Below, one piece after another: positions 43,924 through 53,086 of a DNA stretch of 64,000 nt. The DNA comes from Pseudomonas sp. WS 5079 (GTDB taxonomy: Bacteria > Pseudomonadota > Gammaproteobacteria > Pseudomonadales > Pseudomonadaceae). The stretch's first letter is position 1. Every line of letters starts with the position of its first letter. A program made the position numbers and the translations under genes. The notes below the pieces were generated by a model. That model was not told the DNA's origin. It did not search any database and saw nothing but the letters and a program-made list of their open reading frames with translations. The stretch covers positions 1-64,000 of the forward strand of contig NZ_JAAQWN010000005.1 in assembly GCF_012985465.1 (NCBI RefSeq), written 5' to 3'.

Positions 43924-43956
43924 GGTGATGTTCCTGGCTTTTGTGGTGTTCATACA

Positions 43957-44049
43957 GGCCCTTTCGCGAGCAAGCCCGCTCCCACATTTGAGCGCATTTC
44001 AACTGAAGGAACTCGGTCGAATGTGGGAGCGGGCTTGCTCGCCAAGGGG
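43957..44049. repeat. REPIN: paired inverted REP elements
   Basis: CGCGAGCAAGCCCGCTCCCA on the left and TGTGGGAGCGGGCTTGCTCG on the right in opposite orientation, between the methyltransferase gene and leuD. Confidence 0.85.
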
Positions 44050-44069
44050 CCAGTCCAGCCTACATAGAA

Positions 44070-44714
44070 TTACGCATCACGAAACAACCAAGGCTGGCTG
44101 GCCCGGTGCTTGGCTTCAAACGCGGCAATTGCCTCGCCGTCCTGCAAGGTCAGGCCGATGTCGTCCAGGCCGTTGATCAGGCAGTGTTTACGGAAGGCAT
44201 CCACTTCAAAGTGGTACACCTTGCCATCCGGACGGGTCACGGTCTGTGCAGCCAGGTCGACGGTCAACTGGTAGCCCACGTTGGCTTCCACTTGCCCGAA
44301 CAACTCGTCCACTTCGGCATCGCTCAGGATGATCGGCAACAAGCCATTCTTGAAGCTGTTATTGAAGAAGATATCGGCGTAGCTCGGCGCGATGATGCTG
44401 CGAAAACCATATTCTTCCAGGGCCCACGGCGCGTGTTCGCGGCTGGAGCCGCAACCGAAGTTTTCCCGGGCCAGCAACACGCTGGCGCCCTGGTAGCGCT
44501 CGGCGTTGAGTACGAAATCCTTGTTCAACGGGCGCTTGGAGTTGTCCTGGTAGGCGTAGCCCACGTCCAGGTAGCGCCACTCATCGAACAGATTGGGGCC
44601 AAAGCCGGTGCGCTTGATCGACTTCAAGAACTGCTTGGGGATGATCTGGTCAGTGTCCACGTTGGCACGGTCCAACGGCGCGACCAGACCTGTGTGTTGG
44701 GTAAAAGCTCTCAT
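44070..44714 (-). CDS. leuD: 3-isopropylmalate dehydratase small subunit
   Basis: A 214-residue Leu[21 protein letters not shown] at the N-terminus, the [10 protein letters not shown] segment, and [14 protein letters not shown] (substrate recognition loop) are diagnostic. It acts with LeuC. It starts ten bases after the leuC stop. Confidence 0.96.
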   Translation of the reverse strand: MRAFTQHTGLVAPLDRANVDTDQIIPKQFLKSIKRTGFGPNLFDEWRYLDVGYAYQDNSKRPLNKDFVLNAERYQGASVLLARENFGCGSSREHAPWALEEYGFRSIIAPSYADIFFNNSFKNGLLPIILSDAEVDELFGQVEANVGYQLTVDLAAQTVTRPDGKVYHFEVDAFRKHCLINGLDDIGLTLQDGEAIAAFEAKHRASQPWLFRDA

Positions 44715-44724
44715 CGGGTATTCC

Positions 44725-46143
44725 TCAGATCAATTCGCGAACGTCGATGAAACGACCGTTGACGGCAGCCGCAGCGGCCATGGCCGGGCTGACCAGGTGA
44801 GTACGACCACCGGCGCCCTGACGCCCTTCGAAGTTACGGTTGGAGGTGGACGCGCAATGCTCGCCGGACTCCAAACGGTCCGGGTTCATCGCCAGGCACA
44901 TCGAGCAGCCCGGCTCGCGCCATTCAAAGCCCGCTTCGAGGAAGATTTTGTCCAGGCCTTCCGCTTCCGCCTGGGCCTTCACCAGGCCCGAACCTGGCAC
45001 CACAATGGCCTGCTTGATGGTCGAGGCCACCTTGCGGCCCTTGGCGATCACCGCCGCGGCGCGCAGGTCTTCGATCCGCGAGTTGGTGCAGGAACCGATA
45101 AACACACGGTCCAACTGGATGTCAGTGATCGCCTGGTTGGCTTTCAACCCCATGTACTTCAAGGCGCGCTCGATGGAGCCGCGCTTGACCAGGTCGGCTT
45201 CCTTGGCCGGGTCCGGCACGTTCTGGTCAACGGCCAGGACCATTTCCGGCGAGGTGCCCCAGCTGACTTGCGGCTTGATCTGGGCCGCGTCGAGTTCAAC
45301 CACCGTATCGAACACCGCATCCTTGTCGGACACCAGGTCTTTCCAGGCTTCTACGGCGGCATCCCAATCGGCGCCCGCCGGTGCAAACGGACGACCCTTG
45401 ACGTATTCGACGGTTTTTTCATCCGCCGCGACCATGCCCACGCGGGCACCGGCCTCGATGGACATGTTGCAGATGGTCATGCGGCCTTCGATGGACAGGT
45501 CGCGAATGGCGCTGCCGGCGAATTCGATGGCATGGCCGTTGCCGCCGGCGGTGCCGATCTTGCCGATCACCGCGAGCACGATGTCCTTGGCGGTGACACC
45601 AAAGGGCAAGGTGCCTTCGACCAGCACCAGCATGTTCTTCATTTTTTTAGCAACCAGGCACTGGGTGGCGAACACATGTTCCACCTCGGAAGTGCCAATA
45701 CCGTGGGCCAGGGCGCCGAACGCGCCGTGGGTCGAGGTATGGGAGTCGCCGCAGACCACGGTCATGCCCGGCAAGGTCGCGCCCTGCTCCGGGCCGATTA
45801 CGTGGACGATGCCCTGGCGCACGTCATTCATCTTGAATTCGGTGATGCCGTACTCGTCGCAATAGTCGTCGAGGGTCTGGACCTGCAAACGCGAGACCTG
45901 GTCGGCAATGGCTTCGATACCGCCCTTGCGCTCCGGGGTGGTCGGCACGTTGTGGTCTGGGGTGGCGATGATCGAGTCGACGCGCCATGGCTTGCGCCCG
46001 GCCAGTCGCAGGCCTTCGAACGCTTGGGGCGAGGTCACTTCGTGGATGATGTGACGGTCGATGTAGATCAGCGACGAGCCATCATCGCGCCGTTTCACTT
46101 CATGGGAATCCCAGAGTTTGTCGTAAAGCGTTTTGCCGGCCAT
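44725..46143 (-). CDS. leuC: 3-isopropylmalate dehydratase large subunit
   Basis: A 472-residue aconitase-family protein. 4Fe-4S ligand Cys residues are in [17 protein letters not shown] and in the [11 protein letters not shown] pair. [20 protein letters not shown] is typical. It isomerises 2- to 3-isopropylmalate with LeuD. It is divergent from a LysR gene that probably regulates it. Confidence 0.97.
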   Translation of the reverse strand: MAGKTLYDKLWDSHEVKRRDDGSSLIYIDRHIIHEVTSPQAFEGLRLAGRKPWRVDSIIATPDHNVPTTPERKGGIEAIADQVSRLQVQTLDDYCDEYGITEFKMNDVRQGIVHVIGPEQGATLPGMTVVCGDSHTSTHGAFGALAHGIGTSEVEHVFATQCLVAKKMKNMLVLVEGTLPFGVTAKDIVLAVIGKIGTAGGNGHAIEFAGSAIRDLSIEGRMTICNMSIEAGARVGMVAADEKTVEYVKGRPFAPAGADWDAAVEAWKDLVSDKDAVFDTVVELDAAQIKPQVSWGTSPEMVLAVDQNVPDPAKEADLVKRGSIERALKYMGLKANQAITDIQLDRVFIGSCTNSRIEDLRAAAVIAKGRKVASTIKQAIVVPGSGLVKAQAEAEGLDKIFLEAGFEWREPGCSMCLAMNPDRLESGEHCASTSNRNFEGRQGAGGRTHLVSPAMAAAAAVNGRFIDVRELI

Positions 46144-46289
46144 CAGTCGGTCCTCATCAGCGTCTTTCTATGCCCTGGGCGTTGAACGATTCAATAACCC
46201 TTTGGCTTGTGAGGCTGATGCTATGGCGTTACATTAAATAACTCAAATTCATATTTTTCATGCTTTGGATAACCAACTGGAATACGACC

Positions 46290-47180
46290 ATGGACCTGGC
46301 CAACCTCAATGCTTTTATTGCCATCGCCGAAACCGGCAGCTTCTCCGGGGCCGGGGAACGCCTGCACTTGACGCAACCGGCAATCAGCAAGCGCATCGCC
46401 GGCCTTGAGCAACAACTGAAGGTGCGCCTGTTTGATCGACTGGGCCGGGAAGTGGGCCTGACAGAGGCCGGGCGTGCCCTGCTGCCCCGCGCCTATCAGA
46501 TCCTCAATGTGCTGGATGACACCCGCCGCGCCTTGACCAACCTGACTGGCGAAGTCAGCGGACGCCTGACCCTGGCGACCAGCCATCACATCGGCCTGCA
46601 CCGCCTGCCCCCGGTGTTGCGCACGTTCACCCGGGAATACCCGAACGTGGCACTGGATATTCAGTTCCTGGATTCGGAAGTCGCCTACGAGGAAATCCTC
46701 CATGGCCGTGCCGAAGTGGCCGTCATCACCCTGGCCCCGGAGCCCCACAGCCTGGTGCGAGCCACCCCGGTGTGGGACGACCCCCTGGATTTCGTGGTGG
46801 CGCCCGAACATAGCCTGGCCAGCAACGCCAGCATCAGCCTGGCCGACATTGCCCGGCACCCGGCGGTATTCCCCGGTGGCAACACCTTTACCCACCATAT
46901 CGTGCACCGGCTGTTCGAGGCCCAGGGCCTGACGCCGAACATCGCCATGAGCACCAACTACCTGGAAACCATCAAGATGATGGTCTCCATCGGCTTGGCC
47001 TGGAGCGTGTTGCCGCGCACCATGCTCGATGATCAAGTGGCCAGTATCGCTTTACCGGGCATACAGCTCAGTCGCCAGCTAGGCTATATCGTGCACACCG
47101 AAAGGACGCTGTCGAACGCTGCGCGGGCTTTCATGAGCCTATTGGATGCACAGGTCGATCCGGCTGGGATGCCGGCATGA
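46290..47180 (+). CDS. LysR-type regulator divergent from leuC
   Basis: A 296-residue LTTR. The start at 46290 (MDLANLNAFIAIAETGSFSG) gives the standard N-terminal winged HTH (HLTQPAISKRIAGLEQQLKVRLFDR). The effector domain spans 90-290. The divergent arrangement with leuC, with about 145 bases between, suggests control of leuCD, as for leucine-linked LTTRs in related Pseudomonas. The ligand is unknown. Confidence 0.9.
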   Translation: MDLANLNAFIAIAETGSFSGAGERLHLTQPAISKRIAGLEQQLKVRLFDRLGREVGLTEAGRALLPRAYQILNVLDDTRRALTNLTGEVSGRLTLATSHHIGLHRLPPVLRTFTREYPNVALDIQFLDSEVAYEEILHGRAEVAVITLAPEPHSLVRATPVWDDPLDFVVAPEHSLASNASISLADIARHPAVFPGGNTFTHHIVHRLFEAQGLTPNIAMSTNYLETIKMMVSIGLAWSVLPRTMLDDQVASIALPGIQLSRQLGYIVHTERTLSNAARAFMSLLDAQVDPAGMPA

Positions 47181-47243
47181 GGCCGTGCGGCCTGTAGACC
47201 CTGCTCCCGCGCCGAACGCCCATCGAGCCAAGGCCCCTTGATA

Positions 47244-50200
47244 ATGCCCAACCCTGTCGATCCCGTGCCGCCGCTGCCGCGCATTCACGCCCTGGACCCC
47301 CAGCAGGCGGAACAAAGCTGGGAAAACGCCCCGCAACTGCTGGCGGCGCTCAATGCCGCACGGCTCGGCGCCTGGAGCTGGGATATCGACAGCGGGCGGA
47401 TCAGTTGGTCGCGCGGCACCCAGGCGCTATTCGGCTTCGACCCCCGGCAGCCATTGCCCAAGGACCTGGACTACCTCGACCTGCTGGCCGCCGAGGACCG
47501 CGGCCGCGTGATCCGGGCGTTTCACGCGGTCCTGGCCGGCGCACCCTTCGAACAAGCCATGCATCACCGCATCCAGTGGCCGGACGGCAGCCTGCACTGG
47601 CTGGAAATCAATGGCAGCCTGCTGCCGGATGCGTCCGGGCGCCGGCGCATGATCGGGGTGATCCGCGAAACCACCCAGCAGCGCGAACGCGAACATGCCC
47701 TGGGCCACTCCGAAAAACGCTTCGCCACGCTGTTCCACCTGTGCCCGAACATGGTCCTGCTGACCCGCCAGGAAGATGGCCTGATCAGTGAAGCCAACCA
47801 GTATTTTGAAAGCCTGTTCGGCTGGCCGGTGGCCGATGCCATTGGCCGCACCACCCTCGACCTGGGGCTGTGGGTCCACCCGGAGCAACGGGCCCTGTTG
47901 GTCAGGGCGACCCAGCGCAAGGGCGAGCCCATCACCATGGAGGTGCAATTTCGCGCCAGCAACGGGCAAATCCATGACGGCACCCTCAGCGCACAAAAGG
48001 TCGAGCTCGAGGGCCAGGCCTACCTGATCAGCACCTTCCTCGACACCACCGAACGCAAGAACGCCGAGCAGGCCCTCAAGGACAGCCAGGAACGCCTGGA
48101 CCTGGCCCTGGACTCGGCCCAGTTGGGCACCTGGGACTGGCATATCCCCAGCGGCATGCTCTACGGCTCGGCGCGGGCCGCGCAGTTGCACGGCCTGGAT
48201 CCGCACCCGTTCCATGAGTCGTTCGACGCGTTTTTTGAAGGCATGCCCGATGAAGAGCGCGCCAGCATGCGCGATGCCTATCGCACCTTGCGTGAGGGGC
48301 CGGCGGGCAACTACCAACTGACCTACCGCGTGCAACTGGAAGACGGCAGCTCGCGCTACCTGGAAAGCCGCGCCCGCCTCTACCGTGACGCGCAGGGCAC
48401 GCCGGTGCGCATGGCCGGCACCTTGCTGGATATCACCGACCAGGTGGAACGCGAACAGCGCCTGAGTGCCTCTGAAGAGAAATTCGCCAGCCTGTTCCTC
48501 GCCAGCCCCGACCCGATCTGCGTCACACGCCTGGCCAGCGGCGAGTTCATCGAAATCAACCCCAGTTTCAGCCAGACCTTTGGCTGGGCCGCCGCCGAAG
48601 TCATCAACCACACCGCCGAGCAGATCGGCCTGTGGGATCAGCCAACCCAGCGCCTGCAGCGCATCGAGCAGGTGATCCGCGAGCAGGCGCTGAACAACGT
48701 GGCGATCATCGTCCACCACAAGAACGGCCAGCGCCTGGCCTGCATGATTTCCAGCCGGCTGATCAAGGTCGGCAACCAGCCCTGTGTGGTCACCACCCTG
48801 CGCGATATCACCCAGCAACAGCGCTCGGAGGCGGCGCTCAAGGCCAGTGAGGAGAAATTCGCCAAGGCCTTCCATTCCAGCCCCGATGCGGTGTCCATTA
48901 CCGAGCGCGACACCGGGCGCTATGTGGAGGTCAATGACGGCTTCTGCCGCCTGACCGGCTACCGCGCCGAAGAAGCCATTGGCCTGACCCTGTATCAGAT
49001 CGGCATCTGGGCCGATGAAAACCAGCGCGCCGCGCTGTTGGCCGAATTGCAGATCAAGGGCCGCATCCATCACCTGGACATGCTCTGGCACAACAAGCGT
49101 GGCGAGTTGCTGGCGGTGGAAGTGTCGGTCGAGCCGATTACCCTCAATGAAACCCCGTGCCTGCTGCTGACCGCACGGGATGTCAGCCTGCTCAAGAGCG
49201 CGCAGGCGCAGATCCGCCACCTGGCCTATCACGACCCGCTGACCAACCTGCCCAATCGCGCCTTGCTGATGGACCGCCTGAGCCAGCAGATCGCCCTGCT
49301 TAAACGCCACAACCTGCGGGGTGCGCTGCTGTTTCTGGACCTGGATCACTTCAAGCACATCAACGATTCCCTCGGCCACCCGGTGGGCGACACCGTGCTG
49401 AAAATCGTCACTGCGCGCCTGGAGGCCAGCGTGCGCATGGAGGACACCGTGGCGCGCCTGGGAGGGGACGAATTCGTGGTGCTGCTCAGCGGGCTGGAAG
49501 GTACTCGGTTAGAGGTCAGCAAGCAGGTGCAGTTGCTGTCCGACACCCTGCGCGAACTGTTGTCCGAGCCGATGTTTCTCGATGGCCAGCGCTTGCAGGT
49601 CACCCCCAGCATCGGCGTGGCGCTGATTCCCGACCACGGCTCGACCCCGGCCGACCTGCTCAAGCGCGCGGATATTGCCCTGTACCGGGCCAAGGATTCG
49701 GGGCGCAATACCACGCAGATGTTCCATAACAGCATGCAACGCACCGCCAGCGAGCGCCTGCGCATGGAGACAGACCTGCGCCTGGCGTTGTCGCGGGGCG
49801 AGTTCAGTGTGCATTACCAACCCCAGGTCGATGCCCGGGGCAATCGCATTGTCGGCGCCGAGGCCCTGGTGCGCTGGCAGCATCCGCAGTTGGGTGCGCA
49901 ATCGCCGACGGAGTTCATCAAGGTTCTGGAAGACAGCGGGCTGATTCTCGAGGTGGGCACCTGGATCCTCGACGAAGCCTGTGGTGCCTTTGCCCGGCTG
50001 ATCGCCGAAGGCCTGGTGGAGCCGGACGGCTTCAGTCTGTGCGTGAATATCAGCCCCCGGCAGTTTCGCCAGAATGATTTTGTCGAACGGGTAGAGCGCA
50101 GCCTCAAGCAGCATCAACTGCCGTTCACCTTGCTGAAACTGGAAATCACCGAAGGCATCGTGATCCAGAACCTGGACGACACCATCGGCAAAATGCGCCG

Positions 50201-50537
50201 CCTGAAAAAACTCGGGGTCAGCTTCGCCATGGACGATTTCGGCACCGGTTATTCGTCATTGACCTACCTCAAGCGCCTGCCGGTCGATGCCTTGAAGATC
50301 GATCAATCGTTTGTGAGGGACGCCACCCACGACCCGAACGACGCCGAGATCATCCGCGCGATCGTGGCCATGGCGCGCAGCCTGAACCTGGAAGTGATTG
50401 CCGAAGGCGTAGAAACGCCCGAGCAACTGGCGTTCCTGCAGGGGCTGGGTTGCCATCTGTATCAGGGTTATTTGCACAGCCGGCCGTTACCCCTGGATGC
50501 ATTTATAGAGCTGTTACGGCCAGGCGCCGGGACCTGA
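47244..50537 (+). CDS. PAS-GGDEF-EAL cyclic-di-GMP protein
   Basis: A 1097-residue protein from ATG 47244 (a TTG at 47238 is an alternative). Five PAS-like domains in the first 640 residues start near LLAALNAARLGAWSWDID, FATLFHLCPNMVLLTRQEDG, RLDLALDSAQLGTWDWHI, KFASLFLASPDPICVTRLAS and KFAKAFHSSPDAVSITERDT. The GGDEF domain has an intact RLGGDEF and an RxxD inhibitory site five residues upstream (RMED). The EAL domain keeps EALVRW, DDFGTGYSS, KIDQSFV and EGVE. Both synthase and phosphodiesterase activity are possible. No membrane span is seen, so it is cytosolic. Confidence 0.92.
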   Translation: MPNPVDPVPPLPRIHALDPQQAEQSWENAPQLLAALNAARLGAWSWDIDSGRISWSRGTQALFGFDPRQPLPKDLDYLDLLAAEDRGRVIRAFHAVLAGAPFEQAMHHRIQWPDGSLHWLEINGSLLPDASGRRRMIGVIRETTQQREREHALGHSEKRFATLFHLCPNMVLLTRQEDGLISEANQYFESLFGWPVADAIGRTTLDLGLWVHPEQRALLVRATQRKGEPITMEVQFRASNGQIHDGTLSAQKVELEGQAYLISTFLDTTERKNAEQALKDSQERLDLALDSAQLGTWDWHIPSGMLYGSARAAQLHGLDPHPFHESFDAFFEGMPDEERASMRDAYRTLREGPAGNYQLTYRVQLEDGSSRYLESRARLYRDAQGTPVRMAGTLLDITDQVEREQRLSASEEKFASLFLASPDPICVTRLASGEFIEINPSFSQTFGWAAAEVINHTAEQIGLWDQPTQRLQRIEQVIREQALNNVAIIVHHKNGQRLACMISSRLIKVGNQPCVVTTLRDITQQQRSEAALKASEEKFAKAFHSSPDAVSITERDTGRYVEVNDGFCRLTGYRAEEAIGLTLYQIGIWADENQRAALLAELQIKGRIHHLDMLWHNKRGELLAVEVSVEPITLNETPCLLLTARDVSLLKSAQAQIRHLAYHDPLTNLPNRALLMDRLSQQIALLKRHNLRGALLFLDLDHFKHINDSLGHPVGDTVLKIVTARLEASVRMEDTVARLGGDEFVVLLSGLEGTRLEVSKQVQLLSDTLRELLSEPMFLDGQRLQVTPSIGVALIPDHGSTPADLLKRADIALYRAKDSGRNTTQMFHNSMQRTASERLRMETDLRLALSRGEFSVHYQPQVDARGNRIVGAEALVRWQHPQLGAQSPTEFIKVLEDSGLILEVGTWILDEACGAFARLIAEGLVEPDGFSLCVNISPRQFRQNDFVERVERSLKQHQLPFTLLKLEITEGIVIQNLDDTIGKMRRLKKLGVSFAMDDFGTGYSSLTYLKRLPVDALKIDQSFVRDATHDPNDAEIIRAIVAMARSLNLEVIAEGVETPEQLAFLQGLGCHLYQGYLHSRPLPLDAFIELLRPGAGT

Positions 50538-50565
50538 AGAGCGCTCTGGGTCCCTGCGCCGGGTA

Positions 50566-51885
50566 TCACACTAATTTCAATGCCCGGTGGAAGTGCCCCT
50601 GCCAGTGCGAGTTTTCCAGGCTGAGTTTTTGCCCATACAGGTCCAGCTTGCCGTCGATCACCGCCACCGAGTGGTAGGTGTTGGCCAAGGTGCCCGTGGT
50701 GCCACGAGCCAGTTCTTCAACCGTACTTTCACGGATATAGGCAAACAACCCAAGCCGACGCAATGCGGCGCCGGGGTATTCACCGTCGTTGAGTGTTGCC
50801 ATGGCAACCTCGTAACTTTGGTTGCCACGCGAATCGTTGTTTTCCACCTGGGCCCGCTTGGCACTCACGGCGTACAAGAAGTTGGCATCGTCCAGCAGCG
50901 CCGGATTGCTACCCTTCAAGTTGGAGGCAGCCTTGGCCTGTTTCAGTTCATCGTGGGTCAGGGTCAGCTTGAAGGAATCCCTCATGAGCACTTCATAACC
51001 CTCAGCCGTGGCGGTGATCTTTTTAAAGATGCCTTGGGGATTTTGTCCAAACCGCATCATGGCCGCCTTGATCGCTGACACGGTGACACAGTTGCCTTCT
51101 GCCCCCTGGTAAAAACCGTTCCAGATATCTGCGGGCTGGGTGCCTATGGGCACACTGGATAATTTCAGATCAGGTAAATCGACGGTTGCGGGCGATACGC
51201 CAGGCACAGTCTGGTCATTGAACAACATATAACCGTAACTTCTATCAACCCGCTGTTTTTGCCCATAATTATGTTGGGTATTGTCCATGACAAACGCGGA
51301 GCCAAAATTATGGGTTTCCACCACACCTACGGCGCCGCTGGCGGCCATGTAAGTGGCAGGCACAAACTGGGCAAAACCAATCATCCCCATGCCCCGCAGG
51401 CAGTTCTGCATCGTTTCACCCTCAAGGCTCTTGTGCAGGACCTTGTCGAAACTGTCATAGCCACCTGCTTGTTGTTTGCGCTTGGCAAAAGCGGCGAGTA
51501 CAACGTTGGCGTCGTTGATGGCTGCTCGGTCGTTGCCGGAAAATCGCGAGGCCTGCGCCGTAAGTTTTAGTTCATCATGGGACACATGAACCTTAAACTC
51601 ATCTTTCATCGTAATGTCATAACCATCACCGGTCGATTTAATCTCATCAAACATATCGCGGGGGCTTTGACCAAAGGTCATCATCATCATTTTGATAACA
51701 GCCGCATGGGTACTATTGTCAAAATGCTCACCGAATCCACGGGGGGTGGCGGTAAAGGCATTCACGATATCTTGGGGCTTCTCCCCGCTACTAGTTGAAA
51801 AAACGTCAGCAGAAACAGCATTGACAGGTTTATCACCCAGCCTATAACTGTCAGTAAATGACCGATTGAGCATATTCACATTCAT
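50566..51885 (-). CDS. Two-domain protein with candidate Cys-His-Asp hydrolase and decayed copy
   Basis: A 439-residue protein with two homologous halves. The C-terminal half (about 250-420) has GAEGNCVTVSAIKAAM (Cys266) and YHSVAVIDGKLDLYG (His405, Asp411), a papain-like arrangement. The N-terminal half (about 35-210) aligns along its length but has Ser58 at the Cys position and Gly195 at the His position, keeping Asp201, so it is predicted inactive. No signal peptide is seen. A related single-domain protein is encoded next door. It may be a toxin or effector; the activity is inferred from pattern only. Confidence 0.6.
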   Translation of the reverse strand: MNVNMLNRSFTDSYRLGDKPVNAVSADVFSTSSGEKPQDIVNAFTATPRGFGEHFDNSTHAAVIKMMMMTFGQSPRDMFDEIKSTGDGYDITMKDEFKVHVSHDELKLTAQASRFSGNDRAAINDANVVLAAFAKRKQQAGGYDSFDKVLHKSLEGETMQNCLRGMGMIGFAQFVPATYMAASGAVGVVETHNFGSAFVMDNTQHNYGQKQRVDRSYGYMLFNDQTVPGVSPATVDLPDLKLSSVPIGTQPADIWNGFYQGAEGNCVTVSAIKAAMMRFGQNPQGIFKKITATAEGYEVLMRDSFKLTLTHDELKQAKAASNLKGSNPALLDDANFLYAVSAKRAQVENNDSRGNQSYEVAMATLNDGEYPGAALRRLGLFAYIRESTVEELARGTTGTLANTYHSVAVIDGKLDLYGQKLSLENSHWQGHFHRALKLV

Positions 51886-52054
51886 GACAACCTCCTAACC
51901 ACAGACTTATTAAAAGTATGACAAACAAGACATCGCGCAAACCCGCGCATGCCAAGCATCCGGAAAACCCAAAGTAAAATTAACGTTAAAAACCTGCGCA
52001 GGAAAACAACAGCCACTCTTATAATTTAAAACGACAACTACACAACACTACTGA

Positions 52055-52996
52055 TCACCCGATTAACGCCACTGCATCCCCATACCGCGGCGCCCTGCCT
52101 TTTCGACCCCATAACTCTTCCTTGCCGTCGATCACTGCGACCGAATGCCGGGCGCGGTTGACCATCCCGACCTGGCCGCGGGCCAAGGTATTTACCGGGA
52201 CATTTTTTATATGCTTCTTTAAGCCCAAGCGCTCGAACCCTTCCCCTGCGCCACGCTCATCTTCACCATCATTGAGACTGCGGATGGCCGCGCTGAAACT
52301 TCTCGCCGCTCGACCGTCGTTGTTTTCTATCTGCGCACGCTTGGCACTGGCAGCAAACAAAAACTCAGCGTCCTTGAGCATGCCCCTGTCGCGCCCAAAA
52401 AAACGTGCGCCCGCTGCCGCCTGTTTCAACTCCTGGCTGGTCAACGTCAAATGAAAACCGTCACGCATCGTCACGTCATAGCCGCGCTCGGTTTTACTGA
52501 CATTTTTGTAGATATCAGTGGGGCTTTGTCCAAACTTGTGCATGGCGGCCTTGATCGCTGAAACCGTTACGCAATTGCCATCCGGCCCTTGGCGAAAACC
52601 ACCCCAGATATCATCGCATTTGGCCCCATTGCGCTTGGTCGACAAATCCGGAAGAGGTGTCTGGGGCTTTGGCACTAACGGTAAGGGCTTGATTTCAGGC
52701 GTGACAGGCGCGGGAACAACCTTGGCTTTATCAAGCTCCTTGCCACCCGACAGCAGCGCTGTAATTTGGCTCATGAACGTACTGAACATTGAAATGATGG
52801 TTTGCAAGTCCGCCGCCTGGTTTGCCCCACAGCCGTCCAGTTCAGCGACATGCCTGGGCGAGTGCTGATGGGAAAACCTGCTGACAGCCGAGCCCTGTAG
52901 CGAGGGACTAGCGGTCTCAATACTAAAAGCTCCTGCCAAGTACCCGGAACCATTACACATGACGCTGGAAGCACGGTTAACGCTTGAAACAGACAT
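52055..52996 (-). CDS. Single-domain paralogue of the candidate Cys-His-Asp protein
   Basis: A 313-residue protein. A Ser-rich N-terminus without a Sec signal is followed by an amphipathic helix (IISMFSTFMSQITALLSGGK), a Pro-rich linker (about 93-120), then the same domain as the neighbouring gene: GPDGNCVTVSAIKAAM (Cys142) and RHSVAVIDGKEELWG (His284, Asp290). The Ser-rich start plus amphipathic helix resembles the N-terminal part of the next gene's product and could be a non-Sec secretion region. Function is unknown. Confidence 0.6.
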   Translation of the reverse strand: MSVSSVNRASSVMCNGSGYLAGAFSIETASPSLQGSAVSRFSHQHSPRHVAELDGCGANQAADLQTIISMFSTFMSQITALLSGGKELDKAKVVPAPVTPEIKPLPLVPKPQTPLPDLSTKRNGAKCDDIWGGFRQGPDGNCVTVSAIKAAMHKFGQSPTDIYKNVSKTERGYDVTMRDGFHLTLTSQELKQAAAGARFFGRDRGMLKDAEFLFAASAKRAQIENNDGRAARSFSAAIRSLNDGEDERGAGEGFERLGLKKHIKNVPVNTLARGQVGMVNRARHSVAVIDGKEELWGRKGRAPRYGDAVALIG

Positions 52997-53086
52997 GTTT
53001 TTTCTCGCACAAAGTGCCCCTCCGGCCGATCGCTGACCGGAGAAGCAACTGATTGAAGTTAGAGGTCTATTGGCCCAAGAGGCGCG

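Noticed and set aside
47427..49379. A 650-codon minus-strand frame opposite the GGDEF-EAL gene
   Set aside because: The plus strand has intact PAS, GGDEF and EAL motifs. The antisense frame has low-complexity Gln/Val/Gly composition and no start signals.
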